The notes beneath the pieces are model-generated. The model was not told the DNA's origin, did not search any database, and worked only from the letters and a program-made list of their open reading frames with translations. A program made the translations under genes and the position numbers. From Leptolyngbya sp. FACHB-8 (GTDB lineage Bacteria; Cyanobacteriota; Cyanobacteriia; Elainellales; Elainellaceae): a DNA stretch of 57,592 nt. This document shows, one piece after another, positions 1 to 8,524 of the stretch; position 1 is the first letter of the stretch, and every line of letters begins with the position of its first letter. The stretch is from NCBI RefSeq assembly GCF_014695575.1, contig NZ_JACJOO010000036.1:1-57592 (forward strand). Direction: 5' to 3'.

Positions 1-624
<624 letters not shown>

Positions 625-642
625 TTGCTAATCGTCTGATTG

Positions 643-670
643 AAAAAGCGCCCCTAAGGGGCGCTTTTTT
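643..670 (+). terminator. Rho-independent terminator of psbA
   Basis: A short GC-rich stem (GCGCCCC / GGGGCGC) with a two-base loop is flanked by an A-run upstream and a run of six T downstream, 18 bp after the psbA stop. Confidence 0.9.
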
Positions 671-697
671 ACTTTCTGATAAGCTCTACACACAGTT

Positions 698-800
698 ACA
701 GCGCTTTGCGCTTGAATCAGCCACAGTTGTTTTTGTGAGAGCCGTGCGGAGCACGGCTCTCACAAAAACAACCAGATTTTAAGCATCTGAAAAGCGCTGT
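698..800. repeat. Composite inverted repeat with a 22-bp perfect hairpin
   Basis: The inner hairpin is 726-747 pairing perfectly with 751-772 through the 3-nt loop GGA. An outer 10-bp inverted repeat (698-707 with 791-800) encloses it. It lies between convergent genes but downstream of a proper terminator, so it is not needed to end psbA. It belongs to the class of long intergenic hairpins seen throughout this window. Confidence 0.85.
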
Positions 801-820
801 ATGAAGCGATTTGGCGGTAT

Positions 821-871
821 GTACAAACAGGAGAGGGTCAGGGCTTCGCCTTGCCCCTCTCCTGTTTGTAC
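821..871. repeat. 17-bp-arm intergenic hairpin
   Basis: 821-837 pairs perfectly with 855-871. The loop region can extend the stem by about 5 bp, including one G-T pair, around a CTTCG apex. It is a second hairpin in the same spacer with a different arm sequence. Confidence 0.85.
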
Positions 872-944
872 AAGCTTTGCAACCACCTACCTAACCTGAC
901 GTTTTCTCGAGAGGTGCTCTGGGCTCAGCCCAGATTGAGGTTAT

Positions 945-1496
945 TTAGAAACAGATATAGTGCATTAGTGACTCTGTGAGGGAAGGGGGAAGTTGAAGGC
1001 GCTGCTGTAGATCAGCCAGGTTGCGGTAAGCTCCTCGTTGGGTACGATTTTGAACGATCGCCCGCGCCAAAAATAGATCCACGGCTGGGATACGTCCCAA
1101 CATTTCCACTGAAGCCGTGTTGAGATTGGTCAGGGGGATGGTACAGGGGCTACAAGGGTCGTAATAGCAAAACTGAAGCACAGGAAGCAGAGGCTGTATT
1201 CGCTGGGGTGAGAGACTTAGCGCCGCAGCGATGTCTTCCAGAGAATGGAACTGAATTCCCGACTTGCGCAGCGCTACTAGAGTTCGGGCTTGATGAATAG
1301 AAATTCCTGGTAACCGTAGCCAGTCGTCTACTTCTGCCCGGTTTACATCAATACCAATGCCTAACTCTGCGGCCAGGGTTACTTCTTCAAACGATTGGAA
1401 GCGGTAGTAAGGATCTTGCTGAAGGCGCGATCGCAGTGGTTGAAGTTGACGCCGGGTGGCTCCGTTAAGTTGAGTTAAGAAGTTAGACCAGGACAT
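945..1496 (-). CDS. Helix-hairpin-helix (ComEA-like) domain protein
   Basis: The 183-aa protein carries two helix-hairpin-helix type segments. One is at about residues 50-110 (NRAEVDDWLRLPGISIHQAR), the other at about 125-175 (NLNTASVEMLGRIPAVDLF...AYRNLADL). These match the N-x-A-x-x-x-x-L-x-x-(I/L)-(P/G) pattern of ComEA/T2SK-type HhH domains that bind DNA without sequence specificity. No signal peptide or membrane segment is seen, so it probably acts in the cytoplasm. The frame opens upstream with TTG, but the ATG giving MSWSNF is preferred. It is a cyanobacterial protein of unknown role; a link to competence is only suggested by the fold. Confidence 0.75.
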   Translation of the reverse strand: MSWSNFLTQLNGATRRQLQPLRSRLQQDPYYRFQSFEEVTLAAELGIGIDVNRAEVDDWLRLPGISIHQARTLVALRKSGIQFHSLEDIAAALSLSPQRIQPLLPVLQFCYYDPCSPCTIPLTNLNTASVEMLGRIPAVDLFLARAIVQNRTQRGAYRNLADLQQRLQLPPSLTESLMHYICF

Positions 1497-1639
1497 AGAG
1501 CGCAAAGCAGAAGGGGCTAGTGATGCGGTTTATATGCAGGGTTGGACAGTAACGCGGGGAGAACTTGAACTGCCAATTCTTCAGATAGCTTCCTCGATAA
1601 TTTTTCTTTCCTTCAACCCTCGATTCTCTGCCTTTTTCC

Positions 1640-2020
1640 TCACCCAATTCGATCGAGTAACTGCCGACGCTTTTGTTCGAATTCATACTCAGAAATCAGA
1701 CCATCCTGCCGGAGCTGGTCAATTTTTCGAAGAGCATCTGCAACAGCACCGATCTGAGCCGTATCAACAGGACGCGTTACAGAAGGTAAGGTTTCGCCAT
1801 TAAAGTTACGATCAAAAGCTTCTTGCCCCTGAAAAAAATACCAGAGCGCTTCAAAAAAGCTAGCAGCTCTAGGAACCAGTCCTAAAGCTGATCCGCTTGA
1901 GACAATATAGGCTAGCCCCCATCCGGGTTGGCGCAAATAGAATTTATGCAGGCCAGGGAGGATGACACCTGCTAGAGCCAGGGCGATCGCCGTCCAACGG
2001 CTTTTTGCCTTTGTTTCCAT
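1640..2020 (-). CDS. TM2-domain membrane protein with C-terminal SHOCT motif
   Basis: The 126-aa protein has an N-terminal hydrophobic hairpin at about residues 10-65. Its LPGLHKFYLRQPGWGLAYI segment resembles the TM2 domain (normally LGGFGAHRFYLG...). The C-terminal 25 residues (LRKIDQLRQDGLISEYEFEQ) form a short helical SHOCT motif (I-x-x-L-x-x-L-x-x-x-G-x-I-[ST]-x-x-E-[FY]-x-x-K). Proteins of this layout are common in cyanobacteria and have no assigned function. The start is an ATG with no obvious Shine-Dalgarno. It is transcribed in the same direction as the HhH gene, with a spacer of about 143 bp. Confidence 0.8.
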   Translation of the reverse strand: METKAKSRWTAIALALAGVILPGLHKFYLRQPGWGLAYIVSSGSALGLVPRAASFFEALWYFFQGQEAFDRNFNGETLPSVTRPVDTAQIGAVADALRKIDQLRQDGLISEYEFEQKRRQLLDRIG

Positions 2021-2368
2021 AGAAGCGGGGGAAATGTAAAGGAGATTGTTACTGTCAGGAACTGGCTTTGATCATAGCGAAAATTCTAAAACTCTTTCCA
2101 AAAGGGATGTCTGGAGTTTTACGGTCGGCGTCAGGAAATAAATTTGACTGTTCTTCTGTTAAAAAATCCGTAAAATCCGCAATGTATTCAGTTTAATTTG
2201 AAAGCCCGCTTAGAATTTAGATAGGAATTCTGATTCTGGTATCAGGGATTATCTTTGTTGCAGGATTTTTCTGTATACTCCTATGTAGTTTTACGGTATG
2301 GATTCTGTCACTATCAGGGCAATCCATAAAGGTTATTTATCACCTCAAACCTTACTGACGCAGGTGTA
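2021..2368. other. Divergent intergenic spacer, no gene seen
   Basis: This 348-bp AT-rich spacer separates divergently transcribed genes and should hold both promoters. No long hairpin of the kind found in other spacers and no small conserved ORF was recognised. Confidence 0.6.
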
Positions 2369-3316
2369 ATGTCGCAGGTCCCCTTTTCAACTGAATGGCT
2401 CAATCGCTTTCAAGACCCCTATGCGGTCTTGGGCTTGTCTGTGACAGCAGATGATCGCCGCGTATTGAAGCGCTACCGAGAAATTGCGAAACTGCTTCAC
2501 CCAGACGGATATGTAGGGGCCGATGCAGAGGTTCGTAATTTGGCTACCCAACTCTTCGCCAAGATAGTTGGGCCTGCCTATCAGAAGCTAAAGCAAGATA
2601 AGGGGCGCGCCGAGAACCTGGCGATGCTTCGTTTCCGGGTTCGCCGCTCAATGCGCGAAACCCCTCTTGAGCCGAAAAGTGCGCTCGCCCTGGAACTGAT
2701 GGGTACACAGCCATCCAACATTGACGTGTTTTACGAACAGGCGATCGCTCGTCTGGCGGAAACTCAGTTTATCCCGTTGGAGCGGTTTGATAGCGCCACC
2801 CTTCAGTTAGAGGAGCTGAACCTCGTTTATTTACGGTTGAAGATGGGAGAACCCATCATTCGTGAAAAACGCACGGGTCTGGTTTCTTCACCTCCGGTAC
2901 AAGCACATCCCAAGGTTGCCTTTGTTGAGAAAAAGGAGGCCGAGGCCGAGGCCATCGATTATGCCGAGCGGCACTTCAACCGGGCACAATCTTACGCTCA
3001 AAATGCCAACTGGGCATCGGCAACCCGTGAACTGAAGGACGCTCTAAAAATTAACGCTAACCGCAGTAATTACCATGCGTTGTTGGCGATCGCTTACCTC
3101 AAACAAGATTTGCCCACGATGGCCCGGGTTCACTGCCGTCAGGCGTTAAAACTCAACCCTAAAGACACTCTGGCCCTAAAGTACGCATCCAAACTAGGCG
3201 TTGACGTTGAAGCAAGCAGCACCGGGAAGGGTACATCTGCGGCAAAATCCTCAGATAAATCTGCCAAAGCCTCTCCAGGAGGTGGTCTGTTTAGCTTTTT
3301 AGGCAAACGTCATTAA
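2369..3316 (+). CDS. J-domain protein with C-terminal TPR repeats
   Basis: This 315-aa protein begins with a J domain (about residues 16-75): DPYAVLGLS, then the HPD tripeptide at 44-46, so it should be able to stimulate an Hsp70/DnaK ATPase. The middle is a helical segment without a Gly/Phe or zinc-finger region, so it is a class C (type III) J protein. Residues of about 190-280 form two to three TPR-like helical pairs (YAERHFNRAQSYAQNANWAS, SNYHALLAIAYLKQDLPTMA). A Ser/Lys-rich linker leads to a short FSFLGKRH tail. It is a probable cytoplasmic co-chaperone that brings a TPR-bound client or partner to DnaK. Confidence 0.85.
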   Translation: MSQVPFSTEWLNRFQDPYAVLGLSVTADDRRVLKRYREIAKLLHPDGYVGADAEVRNLATQLFAKIVGPAYQKLKQDKGRAENLAMLRFRVRRSMRETPLEPKSALALELMGTQPSNIDVFYEQAIARLAETQFIPLERFDSATLQLEELNLVYLRLKMGEPIIREKRTGLVSSPPVQAHPKVAFVEKKEAEAEAIDYAERHFNRAQSYAQNANWASATRELKDALKINANRSNYHALLAIAYLKQDLPTMARVHCRQALKLNPKDTLALKYASKLGVDVEASSTGKGTSAAKSSDKSAKASPGGGLFSFLGKRH

Positions 3317-3352
3317 GAGAATGGTGGCTGATACCCTTCTAATTTGAAGCTG

Positions 3353-3443
3353 TATAGATTGGGCGGTATGTCGATGTGTGCGGCATACCGCCCAATCTAT
3401 AGCCTTTCCGATGAGCCAGGGATATGCCTTTGCTCATCGGAAA
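3353..3443. repeat. Two tandem intergenic hairpins
   Basis: The first hairpin has 18-bp perfect arms (3353-3370 / 3384-3401). The second has 12-bp arms (3405-3416 / 3432-3443). The left flank TTTGAAGCTGTA resembles flanks of the hairpins at 34205 and 45193, which suggests a shared family (R5). The rest of the 331-bp spacer up to 3647 shows no gene. Confidence 0.8.
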
Positions 3444-3647
3444 ACGTCCTTACACCGAACTGAATATTTGCAGCAATTCTCATTGGTTCAAATCGTATCG
3501 GTTTTGGTAACGCTGGCTGAATATTGCTGCAGCCGGATGAGAATCGACGTAAGCCATCTCTAGAGGTAGCCGTAATAGACTCCTTCCCTTACTGGATAGG
3601 AGTACCCAGAGATTTGATTCGTCAACCCATTCATTCCAGCATTTTCT

Positions 3648-4346
3648 ATGAAACCGTCGCTTCGTTCTTTGTCACTCCTGGGCCTTCTCGTTATTCCTTT
3701 CGGGCTGATGGCCTGTGCTGATCTACAAATGCGTCCCCAACCCGCTCCACCTTCACCTGACGCCGTTTCGTCCCCCGGAAACACAGCTTCCGCTCCTGGG
3801 GCGGTTGCTCCGTCATCAGTTCCTGTTAGTTGGTCACAAATTTTAGGAGAAACTTCTGCTCCTGAGGGCTGGCGAGTTGAGCCCTGTGTAAACCCCACAC
3901 TGCTCTGCGTCTATGAAGGAGATGAGATCGTCGGTACCGTCGAACTGTTTACGGAACCTGTGGAAGGATCACAATTTGGCAACATCCTGGCAGAGGAAGG
4001 AGGCCAACCTATCCCCGCTTTGCGGCGTTGGATTGAGTTGCATTATGAAATGATTCGGAGCGATCGCCAAATAGGGATGCCAACCACCCGTTTCACATCA
4101 GAGCCCCCGGAAGAGACCGCTGTTGGTAACCTACCAGGCTTACGATATGGTTTCACCACAACCCATGAAAATGGGGCATTGATTGATCGATCGATTGGAT
4201 ATATGGCAACGGATGGCACGACGTTATATGTCATTGCCACAGGGATGATTAGCCAAGACCCCGCAGGCTCCTTTTCTAGCCAAGAGAAGACCCAACAGTT
4301 TCTTCCCCACCTGGCTAAAATTATCAGTGGGCTAAATTTCAACTAA
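3648..4346 (+). CDS. Putative lipoprotein of unknown function
   Basis: The 232-aa protein starts with a lipoprotein signal peptide: MKPSLRSLSLLGLLVIPFGL, then the lipobox LMAC with Cys at residue 23. A Pro/Ala/Ser-rich linker of about 35 residues follows, typical of anchored exported proteins. The globular part (about 60-232) resembles cyanobacterial secreted domains of unknown function (VEPCVNPTLLCVYEGDEIVGTVELF). No catalytic motif is recognised. It probably faces the periplasm on the inner or outer membrane. Confidence 0.75.
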   Translation: MKPSLRSLSLLGLLVIPFGLMACADLQMRPQPAPPSPDAVSSPGNTASAPGAVAPSSVPVSWSQILGETSAPEGWRVEPCVNPTLLCVYEGDEIVGTVELFTEPVEGSQFGNILAEEGGQPIPALRRWIELHYEMIRSDRQIGMPTTRFTSEPPEETAVGNLPGLRYGFTTTHENGALIDRSIGYMATDGTTLYVIATGMISQDPAGSFSSQEKTQQFLPHLAKIISGLNFN

Positions 4347-4355
4347 CGCTACGTA

Positions 4356-4477
4356 ACCTTAGTTCGGGATAAGCTGAAGTGCTCATTTTGGCGTGCACAT
4401 AATGCACGCCAAAACGAGCCTTTTCGAGTGCCACGCAACGCGCGGCACTCGAAAAGGCCCTTAACCCGAACTCAAGT
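4356..4477 (+). mobile_element. R1 MITE-like element, copy 1 (122 bp)
   Basis: It starts ACCTTAGTTCGGGATAAG and ends CTTAACCCGAACTCAAGT (terminal inverted repeats). Two hairpins lie between, A (CTCATTTTGGCGTGCA arm) and B (CTTTTCGAGTGCC arm). The flanking hexamers TACGTA (4350-4355) and TATGCA (4478-4483) match at 4 of 6 positions, so the duplication is decayed or absent here. It carries no ORF. Confidence 0.85.
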
Positions 4478-4522
4478 TATGCAACGATTCATGCAAGAGG
4501 TCTATTGTAAAAAAATATTAGG

Positions 4523-6475
4523 TTATGAAGGATCCTCCTCAGATTCCTGATGTTTGGGTGGTGGCAGCATTTTCAGGCGGTTTTGCCGGAAAAAACGCCC
4601 CGCCGAGAGGGGAAAACTACCTGGCAAAATAAACATGGCTACGGGCACCCCGAGCAACAGGAATGTGATGCCAGCATAGGTAAACGTCAGCACCCGAGCC
4701 TTTTGGGGCTGTTCGGGGCCAGGGGTGAGGGTCATTTGATCCAGGGGCATTGCCGCCATGTGCAGCCAGTTCGACAGCTTGGGTGGCACTTTAGTATTCA
4801 ACCGCAGTTTTATGGCTTCGGTGGAAAAGGACTGGGCGTAAGCGGGGGTTAAAAAAGACCGATAGCGGGCAGCTTCGGGAGTTTCCTGCTTAGCAAAGGA
4901 CAGGGCTACCCCTTGCAGAAGGCGTCGTAAAGCCTCGGTTTGATCGTTACCGCGCTCCCGAGCAAACAGACTGCGACTGAGAGCGGGATTTAGATTCTCT
5001 GGATCACCAACACTGAGATGGGTTGCGCCAATGGCCGTGAGCAAATAACGTTCATCTCCATGGAGATGGGTGTAGGGCAGGAGCTGCTGACTCACCGCAG
5101 GGGTAATGGCGTCGGCAGTAGAGGCCACCATCAGCACAGGAATGCGAACGTTTTTCTCCAGGCTAGATGTATCAAATAAACGGCCGATGAGGGGGTTGAG
5201 GGTGATAATACGGCGCACCCGGCGATCGCGCAGATCTGGTACATCTTTAGGCAAATCTACGGCTGTACATTGCAACCAATCGGCTACAGAAAGGCCAAAC
5301 TCTTTCGACCCGTTGCAGAACTGGCGGAGATTATCCAAATTTAGTTCTGCCCCTGCCAGAGCCAGAGCTGTATACCCTCCCAGAGAGTGGCCAATCACAA
5401 TGGTGTCATCGGTATTGAGCTTGCCCTGGAGATAGCCAGGGTTGTGATTGATGCGCTGTAACTCGCTGAGGAGAAAACTGACGTCCCGAGGGCGGTCAAT
5501 GAATTCCGACGCGGGTAATAGATTAATAAAGCTATTGTTGAGGACGCGCCCACTGATAACGGCCGACAACCAGGTAACGTTACTACCGGGATGCTCCAAG
5601 GCCGCCACGGTAAAACCATGGGAAGCCAGATGATAGGCAAGGTAACCCATGAATCGGCGATCGGCCCCAAAGCCATGGGAAATGACCACGAGTGGCCCTG
5701 AACTGTGGCGTGACCAGTAAAGGTCAACGGGGATGGTGCGATGGCGATCGCGATCGCGCAGCACCATAGTTTGCCGCCGTACCCACAGGTAGCCGTTTTC
5801 AGTGGGGTCTAGTTCATGGGCAAAGGCCGCCGCCTGGGGCACCGTCAGTTCCCGCTCCAGAACCGAGCTGAGAGACTGGCTCTGCCAGTAGGGCAAGTTC
5901 ATCTCAGAGGTGAGTGTGAACAGCGCCGTAAGGTCAACGGTTACCTCCTTCTGCGGGAGCTTTTGCATAAAACCCAGAAAGGTCAACCCTTCAGGCCGGG
6001 TAGCCGCTTCTGTCAGTGCCTTAAACAGATCAGCACGCTTGGTTTGGGGAAGAATGGTTTCGAGGGTTTTGAGGAGGCGATCGCCCGCAGAGGTTTGCAG
6101 CAAATCACTGACCACCTCACGCCCCACAGTCGGTTCTAGAGGAACCCGGCTGGTTAAAAGCTGCCGGGCCTGATCGTTCAAAAGCCAGCCATACAATCGC
6201 AGCGAATCGGGTACATCCCCCGTTTTGGCATACTGGCTTAGCTCTTTAACCGTCACGCTCTGTTGCAACGGACCCGCCTTGACCGTTAATCGTTCAGCGG
6301 CCCCAGCGGGTAGAGTGCCACCGAGCAACCACCCCAGCAACGTACTACAGGCTAGGGAACCGAGCGCCTTCACTCCCCACCGGAGTCGTCGCCTCGGGCA
6401 GGGCAATGTGCTGGAGGCTGCATCAGAGTCCGCAGCATGACAGGAGGTGTGAGAGTGAGCGTCAGGCCAGTTCAC
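4523..6475 (-). CDS. Exported/membrane alpha/beta hydrolase with DUF1400 domain
   Basis: The 650-aa protein has an N-terminal hydrophobic signal or anchor at about residues 35-60, ending PAGAAE. A DUF1400-type region (about 60-190) contains two copies of the L-x-x-Y-x-x-x-G-x-x-P-x-x-L style segment. An alpha/beta-hydrolase domain follows from about residue 255 (VVISHGFGADRRF), with the nucleophile elbow GHSLGGY, Ser364. Near the C terminus (about 605-625) there is a transmembrane segment and a charged tail. The family looks like platelet-activating-factor acetylhydrolase or dienelactone-hydrolase-like enzymes and is widespread in cyanobacteria; the substrate is unknown. The start is GTG, and an internal start closer to the signal segment is possible. 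Confidence 0.85.
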   Translation of the reverse strand: MNWPDAHSHTSCHAADSDAASSTLPCPRRRLRWGVKALGSLACSTLLGWLLGGTLPAGAAERLTVKAGPLQQSVTVKELSQYAKTGDVPDSLRLYGWLLNDQARQLLTSRVPLEPTVGREVVSDLLQTSAGDRLLKTLETILPQTKRADLFKALTEAATRPEGLTFLGFMQKLPQKEVTVDLTALFTLTSEMNLPYWQSQSLSSVLERELTVPQAAAFAHELDPTENGYLWVRRQTMVLRDRDRHRTIPVDLYWSRHSSGPLVVISHGFGADRRFMGYLAYHLASHGFTVAALEHPGSNVTWLSAVISGRVLNNSFINLLPASEFIDRPRDVSFLLSELQRINHNPGYLQGKLNTDDTIVIGHSLGGYTALALAGAELNLDNLRQFCNGSKEFGLSVADWLQCTAVDLPKDVPDLRDRRVRRIITLNPLIGRLFDTSSLEKNVRIPVLMVASTADAITPAVSQQLLPYTHLHGDERYLLTAIGATHLSVGDPENLNPALSRSLFARERGNDQTEALRRLLQGVALSFAKQETPEAARYRSFLTPAYAQSFSTEAIKLRLNTKVPPKLSNWLHMAAMPLDQMTLTPGPEQPQKARVLTFTYAGITFLLLGVPVAMFILPGSFPLSAGRFFRQNRLKMLPPPKHQESEEDPS

Positions 6476-6712
6476 GGGCTTCTACTCGAATACGAGGGTG
6501 CGACAAATATCGGCCCTTGTGAGGCCGATAGCTTTTGCTCATTAAGAGCATTTGAGGATCAGCATTCCCCAGATTGTTTATGAACATAGCAGAAGTTCAT
6601 TTCTGACCGGGGATGGGTTCTTTTACAAATAATTACGCCTAAGAGAGCAATTGAGCGTCTATCCCCTGAAGCATTAAGATTTGGCCTCTTGGGGGATAGC
6701 CAAATGCAAGGG

Positions 6713-7816
6713 TTAAAGCAGGGGGGAATCGGTAGCCAATCCCATCAATACTTTAACGCGCTCTGCTGTAGCTGGAGCTAAAAGTACCCCATTCCGGTAA
6801 TGCCCTGTTGCCAGGATCACATTGGTCGCTCCCGGTATAACCTCGATTACGGGCGCAGGCTGCTGTGAGGGGCGAGGCCGTAGACCGGACCAAGTTTGCA
6901 CAATCTCAGCCTGGGCTAAGGTAGGGCAGAGGGCGGTCGCCCCCTCCAGTACGGGTGTCAAATTCTCGGGATTGACAGCAAGTTCTCCCCCATCCGGGGG
7001 AAATTCCACTGTGGCCCCAACCCAATATTCCCCCTGCCCCAACGGAACGATATGAATGTCGTACCCGGTAATGACTGGCTGAAAGTCAGGATGGCCCATT
7101 GGTTGGGATAGCTTCAGGCGGGCGGCCTGTCCTAAGACTGGCCCTACAGCCAGGGGTGTCTCTAAATCCTGAGTTAATGAGGTTGTGCCCAGCCCTGACG
7201 CCAAAATAATCCAGTCTGCCTCCTGCAACCCCTGCCGAGTGTGTACCCCCCGACACTCGGATATATTCATATCGAGAGCCAGGGCCTCTACTGGAGTATT
7301 CAGCAGAAATGTGACTCCACGTCCTCTGGCTGCTGTTACCAGAGCCTCTGTCAGGTAAGCCGGATGCAGTTGTCGATCCTGGGGGGAGTAGACGGCTGGA
7401 ACTATTGGGGCGACCTGAGGGCAATGGGTCTGCATTTGAGCCGCATCCCAAAGTTCCAGCGACCAGCCTTGTTGTTGGCGGGTTTCTGCGAGCGATCGCC
7501 AACCCGCCTCGTTGTCTTCGTCCAGGCGCAGCAGCACAATCCCTTGTCGGTTGTATGGGATATGCGTGCCGGTAGCGGTCTCTAATTCTGGAATTAACGT
7601 TTCATAACGACGCAGGCTAAACTCGCGCAACTGCCAGGCCCGTCCTCGCACCTTGTGGCTGATAGCCCCCATTAGAACACCCAGTGCGGCTCCAGTCGAA
7701 CCTTGAGCAGGAGGCTGCTGATCCAGCACCGTAATCGTGAGGGAGGGAATCTGGGAAAGCTCGTAGGCGATCGTCGCTCCGATGATGCCGCACCCGACGA
7801 TGATGACTCGTGTCAT
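6713..7816 (-). CDS. FAD-dependent oxidoreductase, DAO (glycine oxidase/ThiO-like) family
   Basis: At 367 aa it has the usual DAO-family length. The N-terminal dinucleotide-binding motif VIIVGCGIIGATIAYELS (GxGxxG) is followed by an acidic beta-2 end (VLDQQ). The C-terminal signature WSGLRPRPSQQPAPVIEVIP then ATGHYRNGVLLAPATAE is characteristic of glycine or D-amino-acid oxidases. It should bind FAD and oxidise an amino acid or secondary amine, producing H2O2. In several cyanobacteria ThiO is fused to ThiG, which is not the case here, so a thiamine role is unproven. The second of two near ATGs is chosen because AGGA lies 7 nt upstream of it. Confidence 0.85.
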   Translation of the reverse strand: MTRVIIVGCGIIGATIAYELSQIPSLTITVLDQQPPAQGSTGAALGVLMGAISHKVRGRAWQLREFSLRRYETLIPELETATGTHIPYNRQGIVLLRLDEDNEAGWRSLAETRQQQGWSLELWDAAQMQTHCPQVAPIVPAVYSPQDRQLHPAYLTEALVTAARGRGVTFLLNTPVEALALDMNISECRGVHTRQGLQEADWIILASGLGTTSLTQDLETPLAVGPVLGQAARLKLSQPMGHPDFQPVITGYDIHIVPLGQGEYWVGATVEFPPDGGELAVNPENLTPVLEGATALCPTLAQAEIVQTWSGLRPRPSQQPAPVIEVIPGATNVILATGHYRNGVLLAPATAERVKVLMGLATDSPLL

Positions 7817-7855
7817 ACACATGTCCTAACCAAACTGTGTAAGGCTATCTAACGA

Positions 7856-7890
7856 TTAAAAAATCAGACAGGAGATGCCTCCTGCCTGAT
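7856..7890 (-). terminator. Rho-independent terminator of psbQ
   Basis: On the minus strand, a stem of about 10 bp (CAGGCAGGAG / CTCCTGTCTG, one mismatch) is followed by a run of six T, about 55 bp after the psbQ stop. Confidence 0.8.
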
Positions 7891-7944
7891 GGGAATGCCT
7901 TGCTGAACCGCAAAGGTCGGCTGCAAGACAATTAAGATGCTGGC

Positions 7945-8409
7945 CTAAGCTGTTGGAATCAAATTCAAGAAGGTATCAAAGTCACGAAGTGCTTCGTTGT
8001 AGTTCTTCAATGCCTTAATGCGATCATTGGAGACAGTTGCTTCATCAATGGTATTGAGATGCTCAAATACATCACGGGCTGCTTCCAGAGCTTCCTTTTG
8101 AGCTTTCTCAGGACGTAACTGACGAGCCAGACTGCTCATCTTAAATCGCAGTTCCCCTAAGGGGCCATGAATGTATGTTTGTACGTCATTCCAATCGCCC
8201 TTTTGCACCAGACTGGGAATTTCTAACATCCGTTCCCGTAAGTCTTGAACCGTTGCCAACGACGTCTCGATTTGGGTCAGTTGGTCGGTCGTATAAAGCG
8301 GGCCTTTAGCAACGGGCTGACCACTACAACTAACCATGAAGATGGCGAGTGCCGCCACCAGTAACATCAAAACTGACCGAAAACCTTTCATAGAACGAAG
8401 TCTATCCAT
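7945..8409 (-). CDS. psbQ: PSII extrinsic lipoprotein PsbQ (CyanoQ)
   Basis: The start MDRLRSMKGF gives a 154-aa precursor. The signal peptide ends in the lipobox FMVSC, so mature CyanoQ is lipid-anchored on the lumenal side of PSII. The mature part is an alpha-helical bundle. It carries the family signature NDVQTYIHGPLGELRFKM and the ending YNEALRDFDTFLNLIP, very close to my recollection of the Synechocystis protein. CyanoQ stabilises the oxygen-evolving complex in high-activity PSII dimers. The frame is open 34 codons further upstream, but that extension is encoded by the 8474-8515 palindrome and is unlikely to be translated. Confidence 0.93.
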   Translation of the reverse strand: MDRLRSMKGFRSVLMLLVAALAIFMVSCSGQPVAKGPLYTTDQLTQIETSLATVQDLRERMLEIPSLVQKGDWNDVQTYIHGPLGELRFKMSSLARQLRPEKAQKEALEAARDVFEHLNTIDEATVSNDRIKALKNYNEALRDFDTFLNLIPTA

Positions 8410-8473
8410 ATATAAGGTGTCACCCTTATAGGGTATCGGGTGGAGGGAATTGGGTAAAGGGGTGGATGAGTGG

Positions 8474-8515
8474 ATGATTGGATGAGGTGAATTTAAATTC
8501 ACCTCATCCAATCAT
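8474..8515. repeat. 42-bp perfect palindrome
   Basis: 8474-8494 is the exact reverse complement of 8495-8515 with no spacer (centre ATTTAAAT). It sits 10 bp after the stop of the CHAT gene and just upstream of psbQ on the same strand. It may insulate the two transcripts but has no T-run on the minus strand. Confidence 0.9.
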
Positions 8516-8524
8516 TACACCTCC

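Noticed and set aside
3486-3500. GGTTCAAATCG as a tRNA T-loop
   Set aside because: No matching acceptor stem, anticodon arm or D arm could be folded around it.
8410-8511. N-terminal extension of psbQ by 34 residues
   Set aside because: The extension is encoded by the 8474-8515 palindrome and spacer, while the internal start gives the expected lipoprotein signal peptide.
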